A stretch of 46,348 bases of DNA. Source: Oscillospiraceae bacterium (lineage in GTDB: Bacteria > Bacillota > Clostridia > Oscillospirales > SIG627). Of this stretch, positions 23,697-31,639 are shown one piece after another. The notes below the pieces were generated by a model, which made no database searches, was not told the origin of the DNA, and saw nothing but the letters and a program-made list of their open reading frames with translations. The DNA lies in NCBI GenBank assembly GCA_015064635.1, contig SVRV01000017.1, positions 1 to 46,348 of the forward strand. The letters are read 5' to 3'. A program made the position numbers and the translations under genes. Each line of letters begins with the position of its first letter. Position 1 is the first letter of the stretch.

Positions 23697-25847
23697 ATGG
23701 ATTTTATCAAAGTAATTGCCGATGAGTTCGGAATTAAGGAAACACAGTCAAAAAACGTCATTGAGCTTATTGATGACGGAAACACCATTCCCTTTATTGC
23801 AAGATACAGAAAGGAAATGACAGGCTCACTGGATGACCAGGTGATCCGTCAGATCTTCGAGCGTCTCACCTACCTTCGCAATCTCGAAAAGAGAAAAGAG
23901 GAGGTTCTTTCATCAATTGAGGAGCAGGGCAAGCTTACCGACGAAATAAGGGAAGCTCTTGAAAAAGCCGAAACCATGACCGAGGTTGAGGACATTTACC
24001 GTCCCTACAAGCCACACCGTAAGACAAGGGCGTCCGTTGCCCGTGAAAAGGGACTTGAGCCTCTGGCAGAGCTTATTTTTGCGCAGGAGGTTAAAGAGGG
24101 CGATCCCGCCGACTTCGCTGCGGAATATATAAACGAAGAAAAGGGTGTTGAAACAGCCGAGGATGCCATTGCAGGTGCTTGTGACATTATTGCCGAGGAC
24201 ATTTCGGACAATGCGGAATTCCGCCAGACACTCCGTTCACTTATTTTTGACAACGGTATGATAACCTCAAAGGCAAATACCGAGGAGGACACAGTTTATC
24301 GCATGTACTATGAGTACAGCGAGGCAGTAAAGAAGATTCCCGGTCACAGAGTACTTGCTTTAAACCGAGGTGAAAAAGAGGATATACTGAAGGTATCGGT
24401 GGAAATCGACGAATATCTTCCTCTCTCCTTCCTCATTAACCGTAACGTTATACCCGGCAGTATTTTCACACCTCTTGTGGATGCGGCAGTAAGAGATTCA
24501 TATTCACGTCTTATCTTCCCCTCCATCGAGCGTGAAATACGTTCCATGCTCTTTGACACAGCCTCGGAGAGCGCAATTGTCGTATTTGAGGACAATCTGA
24601 AGCATCTCCTGCTTCAGCCGCCCCTTAAGGGTAAGACGGTTATCGGCTTTGACCCGGGTTACAGAACGGGCTGTAAGCTTGCGGTGGTTGACAAGACGGG
24701 AAAGGTGCTTGACACGGCGGTAATCTACCCCACCAAGCCTCAGGAAAGAATAGAGGAAAGCGAAAAGATAATGCTTTCCCTCATCAAAAAATATGACGTT
24801 GACGTTATTTCCATCGGCAACGGAACAGCCTCAAAGGAAAGTGAAATGTTCGTTGCCGGAATGATAAAGAACAACGGACTCAAGACAAAATATATTGTAA
24901 CCTCCGAGGCGGGAGCATCGGTTTACTCGGCATCCGAGCTTGCGGCAAAGGAATTCCCCGACTTTGATGTAACCCAGCGTAGCGCTGTCTCCATCGCAAG
25001 ACGTATTCAGGACCCTCTTGCCGAGCTTGTAAAAATCGAGCCGAAGGCAATAGGTGTTGGACAGTATCAGCACGATATGAAGCCTCAAAGACTTGACGAA
25101 GCTCTCGGCGGCGTGGTTGAAAGCTGTGTTAACAGCGTTGGAGTAAACCTCAACACCGCGTCCTTTGCACTTCTCTCCTACGTTGCGGGTATCAACTCCA
25201 CCTCCGCAAAGAATATTGTCAAGTACAGAGAGGAAAACGGCGAATTCGAAAGCGTTGACAAGATAAAGAAGGTTCCGCGTGTGGGCGACAAGGCATTTGA
25301 GCAGTGCGCAGGCTTCCTCAGACTTCCCGATTCAAATGAGCCTCTTGACAATACAGGTGTTCACCCCGAATCCTACGGTGCCGCAAAGAAGCTTATGGAG
25401 CTCTTCGGCTTTGAGCTTGTAAAGGGTGACATAAAGGGACTTGCGGGACTTTCAGACAAGGTAAAGGGCTACGGCAAGGAGAAGCTTGCCGAGGAGCTCG
25501 CCATCGGTGTTCCCACCCTTGACGATATTGTGCGTGAGCTTGAAAAGCCGGGTCTTGACATCCGTGACGATTTTGAACAGCCCGTACTCCGTGACGATAT
25601 CCTCGATATGAATGACCTTTATGAGGGCATGGTACTCACGGGTACTGTCAGAAACGTATGTGATTTCGGTGCCTTTGTTGACATCGGCGTGCATCAGGAC
25701 GGTCTGGTACACATATCCCAGATTTCCGATAAATATATCAAGCATCCCTCCGAGGCTCTGTCTGTCGGTGATATAGTTAAGGTAAGTGTCATCTCGGTGG
25801 ATGTAAAGACAAAGAGAATCGGACTTACTATGAAGGGCGTAAAATAG
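23697..25847 (+). CDS. tex: Tex-family RNA-binding transcription accessory protein
   Basis: A 716-residue protein with the Tex layout: N-terminal helical domain (FIARYRKEMTGSLD), central YqgF-like RNase H fold (IGFDPGYRTGCKLAVVD, residues about 318-334), helix-hairpin-helix DNA-binding region (VGVNLNTASFALLSYVAGI, ENGEFES) and a C-terminal S1 RNA-binding domain (GTVRNVCDFGAFVDIGVHQ). Length equals the usual 720. It binds nucleic acid and affects transcription or RNA stability; the precise role is unsettled even in model species. It has its own promoter and no close gene downstream. Confidence 0.95.
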   Translation: MDFIKVIADEFGIKETQSKNVIELIDDGNTIPFIARYRKEMTGSLDDQVIRQIFERLTYLRNLEKRKEEVLSSIEEQGKLTDEIREALEKAETMTEVEDIYRPYKPHRKTRASVAREKGLEPLAELIFAQEVKEGDPADFAAEYINEEKGVETAEDAIAGACDIIAEDISDNAEFRQTLRSLIFDNGMITSKANTEEDTVYRMYYEYSEAVKKIPGHRVLALNRGEKEDILKVSVEIDEYLPLSFLINRNVIPGSIFTPLVDAAVRDSYSRLIFPSIEREIRSMLFDTASESAIVVFEDNLKHLLLQPPLKGKTVIGFDPGYRTGCKLAVVDKTGKVLDTAVIYPTKPQERIEESEKIMLSLIKKYDVDVISIGNGTASKESEMFVAGMIKNNGLKTKYIVTSEAGASVYSASELAAKEFPDFDVTQRSAVSIARRIQDPLAELVKIEPKAIGVGQYQHDMKPQRLDEALGGVVESCVNSVGVNLNTASFALLSYVAGINSTSAKNIVKYREENGEFESVDKIKKVPRVGDKAFEQCAGFLRLPDSNEPLDNTGVHPESYGAAKKLMELFGFELVKGDIKGLAGLSDKVKGYGKEKLAEELAIGVPTLDDIVRELEKPGLDIRDDFEQPVLRDDILDMNDLYEGMVLTGTVRNVCDFGAFVDIGVHQDGLVHISQISDKYIKHPSEALSVGDIVKVSVISVDVKTKRIGLTMKGVK

Positions 25848-25851
25848 AATT

Positions 25852-25887
25852 GATAATTGATAATTGATAATTGATAATTAATAATTG
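25852..25887. repeat. Short tandem TTGATAA repeats
   Basis: Four to five copies of a TTGATAA/TTAATAA unit directly after the tex stop codon. No coding or hairpin function is evident. Confidence 0.8.
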
Positions 25888-26170
25888 AGGATTTGGATTG
25901 TAAAACTGTAAAATCAGCACATAGGTAATCCGACAGTAAGTACAGGAAGGTCAAGGGCTTCCATCAAACGTATGACTTGCGAGAAAATTGCAAGACTTAT
26001 GCTCTTTCATATAATTTTTCAAGATTTTCCAAGGGAAAATCATCCATAATTTTTCACTATTCAATATTCACTATTCACCATTCACTTCCTTATATAAAGG
26101 GGGTTTTGGACACTGTTTGTCCAAAATTTGTGCAATTTGCATATATGTATAGGGCGAAAATTGGAAAATA
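25888..26170. repeat. Intergenic region with repeat module and inverted repeat
   Basis: Between tex and the ABC ATPase gene I see no gene. The stretch holds the stem GATTTTCC-AAG-GGAAAATC (26023-26041) followed by ATCCATAATTTTTCA, then ATTCAATATTCACTATTCACC direct repeats, and a perfect 9-bp inverted repeat TTTTGGACA-CTGTT-TGTCCAAAA (26104-26126) that could be a weak terminator. Confidence 0.7.
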
Positions 26171-26176
26171 AACATC

Positions 26177-26205
26177 TTTACTATTTTGCATTTTTCTGTT
26201 ATTAT
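26177..26205 (+). promoter_or_regulatory. Possible promoter of the ABC ATPase gene
   Basis: TTTACT (26177-26182), 17-bp spacer, TATTAT (26200-26205). The gene starts 65 nt later with AGGAGG upstream. Confidence 0.4.
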
Positions 26206-26269
26206 ATTACAGTAAGAAAATATGTAATCAAAAAACTTTAAGTTTTACGTTAAATTAGGAGGTCAGTCA

Positions 26270-27388
26270 ATGGCAAGTGTATCACTTAAGCACATTTACA
26301 AGAAGTACCCCGGCGGCGTAACAGCTGTTTCGGACTTCTGCCTGGAGATCAAGGATAAGGAATTTATCATCCTCGTAGGTCCTTCAGGTTGCGGTAAATC
26401 CACAACACTCAGAATGATTGCAGGTCTTGAAGAAATTTCCGAAGGTGAACTTTTCATCGGCGATAAAATCGTTAATGACGTAGCACCTAAGGACAGAGAC
26501 ATTGCGATGGTTTTCCAGAACTATGCTCTTTACCCCCACATGACCGTGTTTGAGAACATGGCATTCGGTCTTAAGCTTCGTAAGGTTCCCAAGGAAGAAA
26601 TCAAGAGAAAGGTTGAAGAAGCAGCAAGAGTTCTTGACATTGCTCACCTTCTCGACAGACGTCCTGCCGCTCTTTCCGGTGGTCAGAGACAGAGAGTTGC
26701 GCTTGGTCGTGCTATCGTTCGTCAGCCCAAGGTATTCCTTCTTGACGAGCCTCTTTCAAACCTTGACGCCAAGCTCCGTACACAGATGAGAACAGAGCTT
26801 ACAAAGCTTCACACAAGACTTGCTACCACTTTCATCTACGTTACTCACGACCAGGTCGAGGCTATGACCATGGCTACACGTATCGTTGTTATGAAGGACG
26901 GTCTTATTCAGCAGGTTGACAGCCCTCAAAAGCTTTACGACTATCCTGTTAACATGTTCGTTGCAGGCTTCATCGGTACTCCTCAGATGAACTTCATCAA
27001 TGGTACTATCGAGAAGAACAAGGGCGAGGATGACGTTTACTTCTGCTTCGGCAAGAACAAGCTCAGACTCCCCAAGGAAAAGATCGAAGACGGTCAGCTT
27101 GACGAGTACATCGGCAAGGAAGTTGTTGCAGGTATCCGTCCCGAGTGTATCCATGATGATCCCATGCAGCTTGAAAAGTTTGCAGAGTGGGTTGTCCCCG
27201 CACACGTTGACGTTACAGAGCTTATGGGTTCATGCATCTATCTCTACCTCGTTTCAGAAGAGCAGAACCTCATCGCTAACGTTGATGCTCACTCCAAGTC
27301 AGAGGTTGACACAGATATCAAGGTTGCTCTTGATGTTACAAGACTTCACATCTTTGACAAGGACACTGAAAAGTGCATCGTTCACTAA
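26270..27388 (+). CDS. Carbohydrate ABC transporter ATP-binding protein (MsmX/UgpC type)
   Basis: A 372-residue ATPase that would power sugar-import permeases. It has Walker A GPSGCGKST, the Q-loop NYALYPHM, the signature LSGGQRQR, Walker B VFLLDEPLSNLDAKLR, the switch His (VTHD) and a C-terminal regulatory TOBE-like domain (about 240-372). No permease or binding-protein genes are nearby, as for MsmX-type ATPases that serve several importers. A strong AGGAGG site and a terminator frame it as a single-gene unit. Confidence 0.95.
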   Translation: MASVSLKHIYKKYPGGVTAVSDFCLEIKDKEFIILVGPSGCGKSTTLRMIAGLEEISEGELFIGDKIVNDVAPKDRDIAMVFQNYALYPHMTVFENMAFGLKLRKVPKEEIKRKVEEAARVLDIAHLLDRRPAALSGGQRQRVALGRAIVRQPKVFLLDEPLSNLDAKLRTQMRTELTKLHTRLATTFIYVTHDQVEAMTMATRIVVMKDGLIQQVDSPQKLYDYPVNMFVAGFIGTPQMNFINGTIEKNKGEDDVYFCFGKNKLRLPKEKIEDGQLDEYIGKEVVAGIRPECIHDDPMQLEKFAEWVVPAHVDVTELMGSCIYLYLVSEEQNLIANVDAHSKSEVDTDIKVALDVTRLHIFDKDTEKCIVH

Positions 27389-27400
27389 GATAAACATTTT

Positions 27401-27427
27401 GCCCTCCCTATCATGGGAGGGCTTTTT
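27401..27427 (+). terminator. Rho-independent terminator of the ABC ATPase gene
   Basis: Perfect 8-bp stem GCCCTCCC / GGGAGGGC (27401-27408 with 27415-27422), 6-nt loop, then TTTTT. Confidence 0.95.
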
Positions 27428-27439
27428 GTTTTAAGAATA

Positions 27440-27600
27440 TTGAAAAATTAATAAATAATAATTATGGTTGATTTGCTAAAGCAAATCTTCCGTTAAGATA
27501 GGGTAACAAAAGGATGCTGCCTGTAGGGGCAATTCATGAATCGCCCGTTTCACAGATATGGTAACAAAGCGATAAAGGCACTCTCCGAGAGGAAGGCAAA
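27440..27600. repeat. Reversed repeat module with palindrome e
   Basis: It carries, in reverse orientation to 22541-22635, AATAATTATGGTT, the stem GATTTGC-TAAA-GCAAATC (27470-27487), TTAAGATAGGGTAACAAAAGGATGCTGCCTGTAG and the palindrome GGGCAATTCATGAATCGCCC (27527-27546). The palindrome has one mismatch. A GGCACTCTCCGAGAGGAAGGC element follows at about 27578. No gene is present between 27389 and 27734. Confidence 0.85.
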
Positions 27601-27644
27601 TGAGGCAAGTCACACCCAAACAACCTACAAATTACATTTAAATA

Positions 27645-27673
27645 TTGACATTGTAGCAATAATTTAGTATACT
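27645..27673 (+). promoter_or_regulatory. Sigma-A promoter of ftsK/spoIIIE
   Basis: Consensus TTGACA (27645-27650), 17-bp spacer, TATACT (27668-27673), 61 nt before the ATG. Confidence 0.8.
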
Positions 27674-27734
27674 TATTATATATATGTAAAAATGGGTTTA
27701 ATATACACGTAATATGTAATAAAGGACAAAGAAC

Positions 27735-30410
27735 ATGAGTAATTCACTTAAAGAAAACAATTCAAATCAGCAGAAAATGAAGCTTCAGAATAAAAAAAGC
27801 ACTTCAAAAAAGCCAAAGAAAGGCGGTCAGCCTCCCAGCGAGGTCGCGCTCCAATTTATGCCCTTTGTGCTTTTGCTTGTGGCATTCTTTCTGGCACTCT
27901 GCCTCCTTGCTACCTCCTTTACGGGTATTATAGGCGAGCTTGTTAAGAATCTCCTTGCGGGACTCTTTTCCTGGGGTGCTTACGTTATACCGCCCGTGCT
28001 TGTGGCTCGTGCATTCTGCTACAGAAAAGAAGCAATGACAAAACGCCCCTGGAGAAACTGGGTGCTGTCCTTCGCTTTTGTAGTATGCTTTGCGGCTGCG
28101 GTGGCGGCCCCCCGTTACATAGGTTCAGACGGCACAAACTTCAACATTCTCGAATTCTATGTCAAGGCACTCAACGAGAATGACAACATAACCTCCCATT
28201 CCCTTTTTGGAGACACCATAGCTTATCTTATTTCCCAGCTTATCGGCGGTATCACCGCATTTATTCTCCTTATCATAGGCGCACTCCTTCTCTCCTCCTT
28301 CACTGTGGGTAAGACTCCCATAGACCTTGCACGCTTTCTTGCAAGACAGCTTGCCGCAAGACGTGAAAAGGCAGAGGAAAACAAGAGAAGACGCGAAGAA
28401 TACGCCGAGGAAGAGGATGAGGACGAGGAAGAAAGCACACTGCCCATCCCCCATCCCGTGACCTCACCCATACGCCAGAAGAAAAAGAAGCTTGACGTTA
28501 ACATCGAAGGCCCCGGTGACCCTGCACCAGACATTGAGGGTGACTATGTGGACGAAAACGGGGACATGACCGTACCCAGTCCCACATCAAAGAAGGCAGA
28601 GTCAAAGGAAGAGCCTCTTACACTGAAATCTATCTTTACCAAGAAAGAAGACCCCGAAATTGCATATCGCTTCAAGCCATCCACTCCCGACCTTGAGGAA
28701 ATATCGGCAGATACAGACCTTCCCGCCAAGGAGGAAGAATATGATGCCGAAATCGAAGAAGATGTGGAAATCCACGACGTAACACTTTCGGATGAGCCTG
28801 TTACCCCCGAGAACAAGGACGAAGCGGAAGACGGTGAAATGAGCCGCGACGATATGATTGCCGCCGCTGTAAATAAGGTAATGCTTGGAACTCCCGAAGA
28901 GGACGAGGTGCCCGAGGAGCCCGAATACGTATTCCCTCCCGTACACCTTTTGAAAAAAGCACCTCCCGTTACCGAGGAGATGCACAGCGAATATGAGCAG
29001 ACCGCAAACAAGCTTGTATCCACTCTTGCCTCATTCGGCGTTAAGACAAGAATAATCAACATTGCAAAGGGCCCCACAGTTACACGTTATGAGCTACAGC
29101 CCGAAACAGGTGTAAGAGTAAGAGCTATCAGAAACCTTTCCGACGATATTGCCCTCAGCCTTGCGGCAAAGGGTGTAAGAATAGAAGCGCCCATCCCCGG
29201 CAAAGAAGCGGTTGGTATTGAGGTTCCCAACAAGAACACCTCGGTTGTATCTATCAGAAGCCTTATTGAGGCTCCCGCATTTGATGCGGCAAAGAGTAAG
29301 CTTACCACCTGTCTCGGTGTTGACGTTGCGGGCAATCCCGTATATTGTGACATCGCAAAGATGCCCCACATGATGATTGCGGGTACTACCGGCTCGGGTA
29401 AGTCGGTATGTATCAACTCAATTCTTATGAGTATCCTCTACAAGGCAAAGCCCGATGAGGTAAAGCTCATCCTTATCGACCCCAAGAAGATTGAGCTGGG
29501 TGTTTACAACGGAATTGCTCACCTGCTGGTACCCGTTGTCAGTGACCCCAAGAATGCCGCAGGTGCTCTTGCCTGGTCGGTAAATGAAATGGAACGCCGC
29601 TTTGCGCTCATAGAAGAGACGGGTGTGCGTGAAATAAAGGCATATAACGAGGTTGCGCTCCGTGACGGAAACCGTGAGCTGCTCCCCCATATTGTAATCA
29701 TTATAGACGAGCTTGCCGACCTTATGATGATGGCAAGAGACACTGTTGAAAGCTCAATTGCAAGAATTGCACAGAAGGCAAGAGCGGCAGGTATGCACCT
29801 TATCATCGGTACACAAAGACCCTCTGTTGACGTCATTACAGGTCTTATCAAGGCAAACGTACCCTCACGAATTGCATTTACCGTTGCATCCCAGGTTGAC
29901 TCACGTACAATCATTGACGTTGTAGGTGCGGAAAAGCTTGTGGGTAAGGGCGATATGCTCTACTCCCCCGTAGGTGCGATGAATCCCATGCGTGTGCAGG
30001 GCTCCTTTGTCAGCGACTCGGAAATTGAATCTGTTATCAGCTTCCTCAAGGGTAATGCGGGTGCAGAGTACGATGAAGAAATCATGGACAGCATTGAAAA
30101 GGAAGCCGCAAAGTGCGAAAAGACAAAGGCTAAAGCGTCCGACGGTGACGAGGACTTCGGAGATGACGGAGACAACTCCCTCAATTCCGACCCCATGCTT
30201 CGCCCCGCCATTGAAATTGCCATTGACAGCGGTACAATATCCACGTCCATGCTCCAAAGAAGACTCAAGCTCGGCTACGCCCGTGCCGCACGTCTCATTG
30301 ACAAGATGGAAACGCTTGGAATCGTCAGCGAATTTGCAGGCTCAAAGCCCAGAACAGTCCTCATTTCCCACGAAAAGTACATGGAAATGGTGGCGAATAG
30401 CGAATCATAA
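27735..30410 (+). CDS. ftsK: FtsK/SpoIIIE-family DNA translocase
   Basis: An 891-residue membrane-anchored DNA pump that clears chromosomes from the septum in division or sporulation. It has several N-terminal membrane helices (about residues 35-190), an acidic, low-complexity linker (about 210-400), then a motor with Walker A GTTGSGKS (550-557) and Walker B IIIDELADLMMM, and a C-terminal winged-helix gamma domain (MLQRRLKLGYARAARLIDKME) that reads orienting sequences. Length is usual for SpoIIIE/FtsK. The gene has its own promoter; a repeat module follows it. Confidence 0.96.
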   Translation: MSNSLKENNSNQQKMKLQNKKSTSKKPKKGGQPPSEVALQFMPFVLLLVAFFLALCLLATSFTGIIGELVKNLLAGLFSWGAYVIPPVLVARAFCYRKEAMTKRPWRNWVLSFAFVVCFAAAVAAPRYIGSDGTNFNILEFYVKALNENDNITSHSLFGDTIAYLISQLIGGITAFILLIIGALLLSSFTVGKTPIDLARFLARQLAARREKAEENKRRREEYAEEEDEDEEESTLPIPHPVTSPIRQKKKKLDVNIEGPGDPAPDIEGDYVDENGDMTVPSPTSKKAESKEEPLTLKSIFTKKEDPEIAYRFKPSTPDLEEISADTDLPAKEEEYDAEIEEDVEIHDVTLSDEPVTPENKDEAEDGEMSRDDMIAAAVNKVMLGTPEEDEVPEEPEYVFPPVHLLKKAPPVTEEMHSEYEQTANKLVSTLASFGVKTRIINIAKGPTVTRYELQPETGVRVRAIRNLSDDIALSLAAKGVRIEAPIPGKEAVGIEVPNKNTSVVSIRSLIEAPAFDAAKSKLTTCLGVDVAGNPVYCDIAKMPHMMIAGTTGSGKSVCINSILMSILYKAKPDEVKLILIDPKKIELGVYNGIAHLLVPVVSDPKNAAGALAWSVNEMERRFALIEETGVREIKAYNEVALRDGNRELLPHIVIIIDELADLMMMARDTVESSIARIAQKARAAGMHLIIGTQRPSVDVITGLIKANVPSRIAFTVASQVDSRTIIDVVGAEKLVGKGDMLYSPVGAMNPMRVQGSFVSDSEIESVISFLKGNAGAEYDEEIMDSIEKEAAKCEKTKAKASDGDEDFGDDGDNSLNSDPMLRPAIEIAIDSGTISTSMLQRRLKLGYARAARLIDKMETLGIVSEFAGSKPRTVLISHEKYMEMVANSES

Positions 30411-30463
30411 CGCTTTGCGTTATGAAATGAAAAATGAAGAGTGAATAATGAATAATTATGGTT

Positions 30464-30500
30464 GAAAACTTCGTTTTCTTCTATTAAGTCAGGGTAACAA
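30464..30500. repeat. Variable stem beside constant flank, copy 6 (reversed)
   Basis: AATAATTATGGTT then GAAAAC-TTC-GTTTTC (30464-30478), then CTATTAAGTCAGGGTAAC. Same module order as at 27463 but with a different, still paired stem. Confidence 0.8.
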
Positions 30501-30510
30501 AATGATAAAG

Positions 30511-30756
30511 GCTTCCCCTCGAGGGGAAGCTGTCACAGAATGTGACTGATGAGGTGGCACATAACAAATTCGCACTCTTTTGAAATAAGACATATTCCCC
30601 AACGCTCCACCTCATCCGAGTTGCTTCGCAACCCACCTTCCCCTCGAGGGGAAGGCTAATCCCCACCAACATAACAAGGATATTTGTAGGGGGGTTCCCC
30701 TCCCGAATACAATCAATTGAAAATTTTGGCATTTCAATGCCGAAATTATCCGCAAT
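30511..30756. repeat. Long dispersed repeat, copy 2
   Basis: Second copy of the repeat at 1-216 with the same strand sense. Here the left boundary shows an additional CTTCCCCTCGAGGGGAAG palindrome at about 30513, matching the CTTCCCCTCGAGGGGAAG palindrome inside the repeat at about 30637. Nested GATGAGGTGG / CCACCTCATC arms lie between them. No gene is visible between 30411 and 30836. Confidence 0.85.
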
Positions 30757-30836
30757 TATTCATTATTCATTATTCATTTTTCATTAAAAAACCACCATTC
30801 CGCAAATCCACGCCACAAAAAACGAAAGGCAAAGTC

Positions 30837-31586
30837 ATGAACGAAAGATACATAAAACTGAAAGAAGCATACGACTCCGAAAAGGGCAAGGAATACCTTG
30901 AGCTGGGAGAGACAATAAAGAAGCTTGACAAATCCACGGGTAAAAGGCTTACCTTTGTGATAGTATCCTGCTTTATCACCATGGCGGTGCTGGGATACGT
31001 GGCACTCCATGCCTTCGGCGCACTGCTTTTTATCGGTATTACCGCTATTGCATCCTTCTTTTTGTACTATTCATCAAAAAAGAACGTGCTTCTCAAATAC
31101 CTCACCTTCTACCGCTCGAGAATTCCGAGAATCCTTGCCATGACCGATGAAATTGAAGTCAAGGCGGAAAATATTCCCGACTCGGATTTTGTCACAACTC
31201 TTTCGGACAAGGGCAAGCTTGAGTACAGAATGTGTCATCGCTACGGAGAGCTTTACATCGGCTTTGCAAAGTTTATGGTGGGCGGTGAGCCCTGTCTTCA
31301 GGGACTCCTTTACTTCACAAAAGGTGACACCGATGTGAGCGAGGAGTTTGACGCTCTCCTTTCCGGTGAGTTTGACGAGCACAGAATTGTATTGAGAGAC
31401 GGCAAGGCAATGCTCTTTATCCCTTGGGTGAACGACTACCTGAACGGACGAGTGGAAATGACCGATGACCTCACCTTCCCCTCTGTTGCAAAACAATATG
31501 ACTACTACCTGCTGGGCAAGAGCTTCATGCAGGAGGTAAACGGTGAAAAATCGGGACTTCAAAAGATTTTTGACGAGGCGGAATAA
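30837..31586 (+). CDS. Small two-helix membrane protein of unknown function
   Basis: A 249-residue protein, not recognised. It has a charged N-terminal stretch with coiled-coil character (1-36), two hydrophobic helices (about 37-58 and 61-80) and a soluble C-terminal domain of about 165 residues. The start is set at the ATG at 30837 (AAAGG ribosome site); a longer in-frame start at 30717 lies inside the repeat. It is followed by a short GC hairpin (31601-31620) that may end the transcript. The layout resembles Galanin-like or DUF3137 two-helix proteins, a weak comparison from memory. Confidence 0.7.
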   Translation: MNERYIKLKEAYDSEKGKEYLELGETIKKLDKSTGKRLTFVIVSCFITMAVLGYVALHAFGALLFIGITAIASFFLYYSSKKNVLLKYLTFYRSRIPRILAMTDEIEVKAENIPDSDFVTTLSDKGKLEYRMCHRYGELYIGFAKFMVGGEPCLQGLLYFTKGDTDVSEEFDALLSGEFDEHRIVLRDGKAMLFIPWVNDYLNGRVEMTDDLTFPSVAKQYDYYLLGKSFMQEVNGEKSGLQKIFDEAE

Positions 31587-31600
31587 CACGCTTCATTGAC

Positions 31601-31625
31601 GGGCGGCCCTCCGGTCGCCCTTAAA
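31601..31625 (+). terminator. Possible weak terminator
   Basis: GGGCGGCC-CTCC-GGTCGCCC (31601-31620, one G-T pair) followed by only TTAAAA. The short T run makes it a weak candidate. Confidence 0.4.
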
Positions 31626-31639
31626 AACAGGAGACGCTT

